Below the pieces are notes generated by a model. It ran no database searches. It worked only from the letters and a program-made list of their open reading frames with translations, and was not told the DNA's origin. From JBBRHH01 sp038222915 (GTDB lineage Bacteria; Planctomycetota; Phycisphaerae; Tepidisphaerales; Tepidisphaeraceae), in NCBI GenBank assembly GCA_038222915.1, contig JBBRHH010000382.1, positions 1 through 6,212 on the forward strand: a stretch of 6,212 nt of DNA, given 5' to 3'. Below, in pieces: positions 1 to 5,666 of the stretch. Numbering within the stretch: position 1 is the stretch's first letter; every line of letters begins with the position of its first letter. A program made the translations under genes and the position numbers.

Positions 1-891
1 ATCCGCATCGAGCGGGAAACACACAACAGCGCCCAATTCGACGGCGACAACGGCCCCGGCCAGTGGGTCAGCACCGTTGCGATGGGCGTCGCGATCCGCA
101 AGGCGCGCGAGACCGGCGTTGGCATGGTGAGCGTGCGCCGATCCAACCATTTTGGCGCGGCCGGGCAGTATATCTGGAACGCAACCGAGGCCGGCCTGAT
201 CGGCCTTTGCACCACCAACGGCCCGCTCATTCTGGCACCCACCGGCGGCGTCACACCGACCTTCGGAAACAATCCGCTCGGCGTCGGCATCCCCGCGTCG
301 CGGCATCGCCCCATCCTCCTCGACATCGCCATGAGCGTCGCAACGCGCGGCAAGATTGGCCTGTCGGTGCTCGAAGGAAAATCACTCGCTCCCGGCTGGA
401 TTCTCGACAAGCACGGCAAGCCGTCGGTCGATCTCGCCGACCTTGCTGCCGGTCTCGGAGTGCCCATCGGCGGCCACAAAGGCTACGGTCTCGCCATGGT
501 CATGGAGGTCTTGGCCGGCGTCCTGAGCGGCTCGGGCTTCTGTGCCGACCACCAACGCGACAAGCTTCATCAACCCAAACACGCGCCGGACTTCGGACAT
601 TTCTTCATGGCCATCGATCCGAAGCAGTTCATGCCGGCGTCCGAGTTCCTCGATCGGGTCGATCGCATGATCGATCAGGTCAAGAGCGGCGAACGCTCGC
701 CCGGCGTCGAAGAAATATTCATCCCCGGCGAAATGGAACTGCGTGCCCGCGAAAAGAGCCTGCGCGAAGGCGTCCGAATGCGGCCGGCGACATACCACGC
801 CCTCATCACCTACGCACGCGATGCCGGGCTCACAACCAAGCTTCAAGTTCTTTCCGACGCCGCGATGGATCAGCCGGTGCTTGTTGCATGA
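1..891 (+). CDS. Ldh-family NAD(P)-dependent oxidoreductase (malate/L-lactate dehydrogenase-like), 5' end missing
   Basis: The frame is open from base 1 to a TGA at 889-891, giving 296 visible residues. The family is usually about 330-350 residues, so roughly 40-50 N-terminal residues, including the start, lie outside the window. Family blocks appear in order: FDGDNGPG (residues 13-20), SNHFGAAGQY (48-57), a TTNGP...TFGNNPLGVGIPA stretch, LDIAMSVATRGKIG, GGHKGYGLAMVMEVLAGVLSG, GHFFMAIDP and IFIPGEMEL. This is the Ldh_2 fold, distinct from classical Rossmann lactate dehydrogenases. Known members oxidise or reduce 2-hydroxy/2-keto acids (malate, lactate, sulfolactate, ureidoglycolate, diketogulonate) or reduce cyclic imines such as piperideine-2-carboxylate, in the cytoplasm with NAD(P)H. 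The exact substrate cannot be read from the sequence. The gene overlaps the NRPS-like gene by ATGA, so its product may supply or modify that enzyme's substrate (inference). Family assignment is confident; substrate is unknown. Confidence 0.93.
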   Translation: MRIERETHNSAQFDGDNGPGQWVSTVAMGVAIRKARETGVGMVSVRRSNHFGAAGQYIWNATEAGLIGLCTTNGPLILAPTGGVTPTFGNNPLGVGIPASRHRPILLDIAMSVATRGKIGLSVLEGKSLAPGWILDKHGKPSVDLADLAAGLGVPIGGHKGYGLAMVMEVLAGVLSGSGFCADHQRDKLHQPKHAPDFGHFFMAIDPKQFMPASEFLDRVDRMIDQVKSGERSPGVEEIFIPGEMELRAREKSLREGVRMRPATYHALITYARDAGLTTKLQVLSDAAMDQPVLVA

Positions 892-3488
892 ACCTCCTGT
901 CGCCACAACCTGCGACGTCTTCCGCCAAAGCCGGCAAGCTTTCATTCAATCGTGACGAACTCGAGGGAAGCCTCGTCGGGCGATTCTGTCGCGTGGCGGA
1001 GATGTACCCCGGCAAGCTTGCACTCGCCGGCGATCGCCAGTCATTCACCTTCGCTCAACTACATAGTCGCTCCGTTCAAATCGCGCATGCGATCCTTCAA
1101 GCCTCTGCGTCGGCAAACGGCTGCGTTGCTATTCTCGTCGATCATTCGCCGGCGATGGTGATCTGCGCACTGGCGATTCTCAAGGCGGCGAAAGCCTATC
1201 TCTGCATCCACCCGCGCATGCCGGAGGCGGCGCAGCGCGACGTGATCGCCGACGCGGTGCCCGACGTGATCCTCACCGACACCGCACACGCCATCGCCGC
1301 GCGCAAACTCGCCGGCGACGGAATAGTATTGCTATTGGAAGAAGTGGACGCGAATGCCGAGATCAGTAACCCACTCCCTCTCATCGCCCCCTCCAGCCCC
1401 GCCGCGATCTTCTATACTTCCGGCAGCACAGGCCGTCCCAAGGGCATCGTAAAAAGCCACCGCGCCATCCTCCATCGCGCCTGGCTCTCGGCGCAATACG
1501 ACGGCATCACTCCAGCGGACCGCCAGTCATTGCTGACCTATTGCAGCTTCGCATCGTCCGAGGCCGACACCTTCGGTTCGCTCTTGAACGGCGCCTCGGT
1601 CCATCTGTTCGACGCCGGCTCGCGGCGCCTCGATGAATTCGGGACTTGGATCGACCAGGAGCAGATCACCGTCCTGCACCCGCCCGTTGTCCTCTTTCGC
1701 CGCTATCTCTCAACGCTCGACGGTGCTGATCTCCACCCAACTGTACGACTGATCGCCATGGCCGGTGAGACTGTTCTCCCCGCCGATATTCAGCAATGGC
1801 GAAAACGATTCGCAAACCAATGCGCCCTGCGAAACCGTTTTTCCTCCACCGAGGCCGGCCATATCGCCGTCGCCTGCATCGAGCCGGGCAGCTCCGAACT
1901 GTCCGGCGCTCGCGCCGTAACCGACAAACACATCTCCATCGCCGGCAAGGCCAACGAAGTAGGGGAGCTGATCGTCCGAAGCGCATTCCTCTCCGACGGC
2001 TACTGGCGACGCCCGGCCGACACCGCAAATGACTTCCCGCCCGATCCGTCCGACCCTGAAATGCGGACATTCCACACCGGCGACTTGGGCCGCCTGCTCC
2101 CCGACGGTTCATTTGAATTCCACGGCCGGCGCGACGAGCAAGTCAAAGTCCGTGGCTATCGCGTCGAACTGCGCGAAATCGAAAACGGCCTCTGCCAGGT
2201 GGCCGGCATCAATGAAGCGGCCGTCATCGCGGAACGCGATCAGAACGAAAGCCGCCTCATCGCCTACGTCGTCTCACGCCCGGACGGCCCGGCCTCGCCC
2301 GCCGCGATCATTGCTTCCCTGCGCAAGCTCCTCCCGGAATGGAAAATCCCGGCCGAGGTTCATCCCGTCGACACACTCCCTCTGACACTGACCGGAAAAG
2401 TTGACCGCCAACTCCTCCGCCAGCGCACACAACCAGCAGCGCGCACCACTCCATCGATCGACAGCGCAACTTCCCCGATCGTCGCCTGTCTCACATCGAT
2501 CTGTGCTGAGCTCTTCACCAGCCCCGGCATCTCGCCCGACGACGATTTCTTCGATCTCGGCGGCCATTCCCTCCTCGCCGCCCAATTGCTCCAGCGCATC
2601 AAGCAGGAGTTGGGCGCATCGCTCCCCTTCTCCGCGATCGCCCAACGGCCCACCATGCGGCGCCTCGCCGAACTGCTCGATCAAACGAACGTCGATCCGC
2701 CGATCCTGACATCAGGCGAGTTTCTCATCCTGAACGATTCGGGTAAGGGCGAGCCCCTCTTTTTCATCCCCCCGGCCGACGGCACCGCCCTCACCTACGT
2801 CCCCCTAAGCCGCCTGGTAACTTGCGACCGCCCGCAATATGCCCTGCTGTTCTCGCACGAAGACGAGCGCGTCGACAGCATCGAAGAACTGGCCGGGCGA
2901 TTCATCGAACGCCTACGCAATCGCCAGCCAAATGGCCCATACCATCTCTGCGGCCACTCCTTCGGCGGCGTTCTCGCCTACGAAATGGCCCGACAGCTTC
3001 GCGCCCAAGGCCAACCCATCGGCCTCCTCGCGCTGCTCGACAGCGCTCGCCCCGGCGCAAGACGGTGGAAACCGAAGAAACAACCCTCTATGCGCGACCG
3101 CCTGAAGCGCGTGAAATCCATGGGTGTCCGCGGCGCTACAGTCGCCGGTCTGCGCAACGCAAAACGCTGGCTCACCGGCCCCGGCTTCGACATCGATCCA
3201 GGAATCGCCGGCTACGAATCGCGCAGCCCGCTCTTCAAAACATTTCGCCCGGAGCCCTACGATGGCGTCATCACCCTCTTCCAGGCGACAGAACATTACA
3301 AAGAATTCGAATTCGAGCTCCCCGGCCCAGTCAACGGCTGGGACACCCTCTGCAAGAACATCGAAGTCCACCGCGTCCCCGGCGATCACCTCACCATGAT
3401 CAGCCCGCCAAACCTGACCACCCTGGGCGCGCTGCTAAGCGAACGCCTCTTGCGCAATTCATCTACCGTTTCAAATCAAAAACAGTAA
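888..3488 (+). CDS. Single-module NRPS-like enzyme, adenylation-carrier-thioesterase (A-T-TE)
   Basis: This gene encodes 866 residues, starting at the ATG that overlaps the upstream TGA; only a weak GGTG (876-879) precedes it. The adenylation domain spans about 20-510: A3 YTSGSTGRPKG (176-186), A5 NRFSSTE (316-322, usually NxYGPTE), A7 HTGDL (396-400), A8 GRRDEQVKVRGYRVEL (413-428) and A10 TGKVDR with catalytic Lys504. The carrier domain has DLGGHS with the phosphopantetheine site Ser561. The thioesterase has GHSFGG (Ser691), LLDS (Asp718) and GDH (His834), a complete alpha/beta-hydrolase triad. No condensation, reductase or epimerase domain is present. The enzyme should activate a carboxylic acid with ATP, load it on the carrier and release it by hydrolysis, transfer or condensation of units. 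At the A4 motif, where amino-acid activators have FDxS, this protein has F221-A222-S-S, so the amine-binding Asp is replaced by Ala. A-T-TE enzymes that activate aryl-pyruvates (fungal atromentin synthetase, bacterial RalA) share this layout, but the product here is unknown. Needs a phosphopantetheinyl transferase encoded elsewhere. Confidence 0.95.
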   Translation: MNLLSPQPATSSAKAGKLSFNRDELEGSLVGRFCRVAEMYPGKLALAGDRQSFTFAQLHSRSVQIAHAILQASASANGCVAILVDHSPAMVICALAILKAAKAYLCIHPRMPEAAQRDVIADAVPDVILTDTAHAIAARKLAGDGIVLLLEEVDANAEISNPLPLIAPSSPAAIFYTSGSTGRPKGIVKSHRAILHRAWLSAQYDGITPADRQSLLTYCSFASSEADTFGSLLNGASVHLFDAGSRRLDEFGTWIDQEQITVLHPPVVLFRRYLSTLDGADLHPTVRLIAMAGETVLPADIQQWRKRFANQCALRNRFSSTEAGHIAVACIEPGSSELSGARAVTDKHISIAGKANEVGELIVRSAFLSDGYWRRPADTANDFPPDPSDPEMRTFHTGDLGRLLPDGSFEFHGRRDEQVKVRGYRVELREIENGLCQVAGINEAAVIAERDQNESRLIAYVVSRPDGPASPAAIIASLRKLLPEWKIPAEVHPVDTLPLTLTGKVDRQLLRQRTQPAARTTPSIDSATSPIVACLTSICAELFTSPGISPDDDFFDLGGHSLLAAQLLQRIKQELGASLPFSAIAQRPTMRRLAELLDQTNVDPPILTSGEFLILNDSGKGEPLFFIPPADGTALTYVPLSRLVTCDRPQYALLFSHEDERVDSIEELAGRFIERLRNRQPNGPYHLCGHSFGGVLAYEMARQLRAQGQPIGLLALLDSARPGARRWKPKKQPSMRDRLKRVKSMGVRGATVAGLRNAKRWLTGPGFDIDPGIAGYESRSPLFKTFRPEPYDGVITLFQATEHYKEFEFELPGPVNGWDTLCKNIEVHRVPGDHLTMISPPNLTTLGALLSERLLRNSSTVSNQKQ

Positions 3489-3534
3489 TCAAATCGTTCG
3501 TCGTAATAAGTTGCGACTGCCCGCGCAGATGCGA
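3463..3534 (-). pseudogene. In-frame continuation of the methyltransferase-like gene beyond its TAG
   Basis: Directly after the TAG at 3537-3535 the same minus-strand frame stays open for 23 codons to another TAG at 3465-3463. It reads SHLRGQSQ, then LITTND, then LITVFDLKR. With the residues before the stop (SHYTKL) this fits, position for position, the ending I recall for the C-terminal domain: HY-x-x-L-x-x-HLR, a variable stretch, ND, then VFDLR. The stop takes the place of just one residue. It occupies all of the 46-base gap between the convergent genes plus the last 26 bases of the NRPS-like gene. The continuation is seen in the sequence; its homology is from memory and was not searched. 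It may be a decayed tail, a sequencing error or a readthrough product. Confidence 0.62.
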
Positions 3535-3536
3535 CT
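3512..3536. repeat. Short direct repeat TGCGACT flanking the premature stop region
   Basis: TGCGACT occurs at 3512-3518 and again at 3530-3536, 18 bases apart, so both copies sit in the same codon phase. On the minus strand the copies read CAG-TCG-CA and TAG-TCG-CA. The premature stop is therefore one C-to-T change away from the Gln codon of the other copy. The repeat is short and may be chance; its interest lies in how it relates to the stop. Confidence 0.35.
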
Positions 3537-4509
3537 ATAGCTTTGTGTAATGGCTGAGCCACCAGTACGCCGGCCACAACAACACCAGTTTGTGAATCCC
3601 GTTGCCGCGCTGCCGTTCCAACTCCGCGATCGCGGCCGCATCGTCTTCGGGCGCGCCATAAAACTCCCCGTCCTTCTCCACAAACGGCACCGCCTGCCGG
3701 CCTTCGGCGGGCTGATCGCCGCAGCTCTGGTCGACCAGCAGGTACCGTTCTCCCGCACTCACCAACCCCTGAATGTCCGCACCTGCCATGCGAATCTTCT
3801 GCTGCCAGAGTTCGTCGCGAGCAAACGTCTTGCGGAAAATCACCGCCGTCATCCCGCGCGAAAAACCCGCCAGAGTGATCACATCAATATCCGTCCCCAG
3901 CACATCGCCCCAGTGCGCCACCGCCGACCGCTCCGATTTGCGATTGGCGTCGTCCAGCAGCGCGATCGTTCCCGGCCTGGCGAACTGCATCACCTGATAC
4001 AGCGTCCCCTCCCGGCCGCCCAGTGTGATCGGCGGCCCGTCGATCAAAACCAGATCCACCGGCTCCTGCGTCGTCAGTTTCGAACCGTCCAGCAGGTAAG
4101 CCGGCAACAGCTTTCCGCCAAAATCCCGTGCCACCACCGGCGCAAGCTGGAAAGTCACTTTCACGTTCTCCGGAAAATCCGCGGCGTCCCCCGCGGCCGG
4201 TCTTCCAAATTCCGGATCGTGGTCCAGCGAGCTGATCGCGCACGCAATCTTCTCCTGCCCGCACGCCCGCGCCAGCACGCGCGTCGAAAGCCCCGACCCC
4301 AATTCCAACACGTGCGCCGGATGCAGGTGAACCACGATGCGATGCAGAAACCGCAGCGCATCCGCCGCCAGCGTCCAGCCATCCGAGGTCGGCGGTGGCT
4401 GAATCCACGACAGGTCCACCGGCGACTTATCATCGATCGCCGCCTGCAGCGCCTTGTGCGCCTTAATTACGGCGGGATCGGTCGACACTACCAATTGTCG
4501 TTCACTCAT
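3535..4509 (-). CDS. SAM-methyltransferase-fold protein with C-terminal accessory domain; probably cut short by a premature TAG
   Basis: This gene encodes 324 residues, from an ATG whose ATGA overlaps the stop of the upstream glycosyltransferase gene; the Shine-Dalgarno is weak (a GAGAAGA stretch upstream). Residues about 45-230 have the class I SAM-dependent methyltransferase pattern: glycine-rich motif I VLELGSGLST (67-76), acidic turn SLDHD (94-98), VDLVLIDGPP (151-160) and GTIALLDDANR (180-190). This resembles Methyltransf_24-type proteins, and the acceptor is unknown. Residues about 245-324 form a second region (GERYLLVDQS, GRQAVPFVEKDGEFYGAPEDDAAAI cut here as GRQAVPF then DGEFYGAPEDD, and WPAYWWLSHY). 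From memory this matches a small domain found in glycosyltransferase and methyltransferase proteins, which normally runs on to a hydrophobic end like VVFDLR. Here the frame ends at TAG before that end, and the matching residues follow the stop (see the continuation at 3463-3534). It is last in the ABC-GT-methyltransferase operon. A role in decorating a glycosylated or peptide product is inference. Confidence 0.88.
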   Translation of the reverse strand: MSERQLVVSTDPAVIKAHKALQAAIDDKSPVDLSWIQPPPTSDGWTLAADALRFLHRIVVHLHPAHVLELGSGLSTRVLARACGQEKIACAISSLDHDPEFGRPAAGDAADFPENVKVTFQLAPVVARDFGGKLLPAYLLDGSKLTTQEPVDLVLIDGPPITLGGREGTLYQVMQFARPGTIALLDDANRKSERSAVAHWGDVLGTDIDVITLAGFSRGMTAVIFRKTFARDELWQQKIRMAGADIQGLVSAGERYLLVDQSCGDQPAEGRQAVPFVEKDGEFYGAPEDDAAAIAELERQRGNGIHKLVLLWPAYWWLSHYTKL

Positions 4510-5666
4510 AAAGTCTTCTCGCCACGTGCGCTCGACGCCAGTCCCAACTCCACCACGCGCCGCGTCACCGCACGCGCATCAAAATGTGCCTCGGCCAACT
4601 CACGCGCCAGCCTGCACTGCCGTTCGTAGTCCGCCTGCACAGTGTCCAGCATTTGCGCCGCTTCTTCCAGTGAAGTAAATCGAAACAGCCCGGCCGCATC
4701 CGGCAGCGATCGGCTCGGCCCGGTGTGCTGCACAATCGCCGGCTTGCCACTCGCCAGAAAGCAGAGCGTCCGATCGCTGATCCAGGCGTTTTGCAATCGC
4801 ACGCATGACGGCTTGGCGCAACTGAATTCGCCGCGCGAATCCTGAATATAATGTTGATATTCCCAAGGCGTCGAAGAGACGGCCGCCGAATCGCGGATGC
4901 GCCATCCCAGCCCCTCCAGCCACGCCCGCTCCTTGTGCTCATTCGCCGCCATGCACAACGCCAGTTCCAGCGGCGCTGTAGTCTGCCCCGGCAGATCAAA
5001 ATACCCCTCAAACCCGCTGCGCTTGTCGTTGCGATACAGCTCGCCTCCATACTCCATCCACTCCTCCGCCCACCACGTGGAAATGGTCGTAAACCGCCCG
5101 TCTGCCCCGGCCTTGCTCACCGGCCAGTCCGCCGCCGACACACAAGGCGGCGTGTAATGCCACGCGATCCCACCACCCGGAAACTTCGCCCCTGCCTGTC
5201 CCACGGTTTCCCCAATCGAGAAATAAATATCATGCCGCGCGATCGTGATCGTCCCCTCGCTCAGCCAGATCTGCAGCAACCCCGGATCAATATCCACCAG
5301 CGCCGACCGCGAAAATCGCGACACCACCGCCGGTGAAGTCGTATAGCGCAAATTAAGAAGCAAATCCGCTCGCTCAGCCGCCGCATGCAAACTCAGGCAT
5401 CCTTCGGGCACACCCGCCAGCGTCCCCGTCGCCGTCCGGCAACAGAGCGCCAAACTTCCGCCCAATCCATATTTCTCCAGCCGCCCCTGCAAAATCGTCA
5501 CATTTGCCCGCGCCTGTTCGGTCATCTCCGGCGCAATCCCCTCCAGCCAGATCACCTCATACCCGTTCGACTTCAGCCCAAGTGCCCAGTTCAAGTACAC
5601 CCAGAAATGCCCGCCCCCCTCCGGATAATTGATCGAGTCGGCCGAGAGACACACCGTCGTCTTCAC
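4506..5666 (-). CDS. GT-B-like glycosyltransferase
   Basis: This gene encodes 386 residues, starting at GTG (5666-5664); a strong Shine-Dalgarno 7 bases upstream decides that start. The N-terminal half opens with a beta strand and a glycine-rich loop (INYPEGGGHFWVYLNWALGL, 12-31), then a strand reading GYEVIWLEG (35-43), as in GT-B glycosyltransferases. The C-terminal half carries the most conserved stretch: YIQDSRGEFSCAKPS (273-287), LQNAWISDRTLCFLASGKPA (291-310) and IVQHTGPSRSLPD (311-323). It ends with FRFTSLEEAAQML and a helix ending AHFDARAV, typical of GT4-like sugar-nucleotide-binding domains. No signal peptide or membrane segment is evident, so it is probably cytoplasmic. It should transfer a sugar from a nucleotide-sugar donor; donor and acceptor cannot be told. 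The family recurs in bacterial secondary-metabolite and polysaccharide loci (recalled, not searched). Its start overlaps the ABC stop (GTGA) and its stop overlaps the next start (ATGA), so the three genes are co-translated. Confidence 0.87.
   Translation of the reverse strand: MKTTVCLSADSINYPEGGGHFWVYLNWALGLKSNGYEVIWLEGIAPEMTEQARANVTILQGRLEKYGLGGSLALCCRTATGTLAGVPEGCLSLHAAAERADLLLNLRYTTSPAVVSRFSRSALVDIDPGLLQIWLSEGTITIARHDIYFSIGETVGQAGAKFPGGGIAWHYTPPCVSAADWPVSKAGADGRFTTISTWWAEEWMEYGGELYRNDKRSGFEGYFDLPGQTTAPLELALCMAANEHKERAWLEGLGWRIRDSAAVSSTPWEYQHYIQDSRGEFSCAKPSCVRLQNAWISDRTLCFLASGKPAIVQHTGPSRSLPDAAGLFRFTSLEEAAQMLDTVQADYERQCRLARELAEAHFDARAVTRRVVELGLASSARGEKTL

Noticed and set aside
382..945. Minus-strand open frame of 187 codons opposite the Ldh gene
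   Set aside because: It is antisense to a well-supported coding frame, shows no recognisable motif, and spans the Ldh/NRPS junction.
63..3488. One continuous 1141-codon frame that would make a longer NRPS-like protein starting at 63
   Set aside because: Its part before 888 is an Arg/His/Pro-rich out-of-frame reading of the Ldh gene, whose own frame shows all family motifs. The NRPS-like protein begins at the ATGA overlap.
3517..3528. Small hairpin CTGC-CCGC-GCAG between the convergent genes as a terminator
   Set aside because: It has only four base pairs and no T run on either side. It also lies inside the apparent coding tail.
3535..3537. Amber codon reassigned to an amino acid (pyrrolysine-type or code change)
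   Set aside because: The continuation itself ends at TAG, and no sign of recoding elements or of wide TAG use is visible. Mutation, sequencing error or readthrough is simpler.
1030..3633. GCGATCGC copies taken as the cyanobacterial HIP1 repeat and hence a cyanobacterial origin
   Set aside because: There are only three copies and the shorter CGATCG is the enriched word. The evidence is too thin to assign a taxon.
3550..4629. Long plus-strand open frame of 359 codons opposite the methyltransferase-like and glycosyltransferase genes
   Set aside because: The translation is Arg/His/Gln-rich without any domain pattern, while the opposite strand encodes clear motifs. It is a high-GC shadow.
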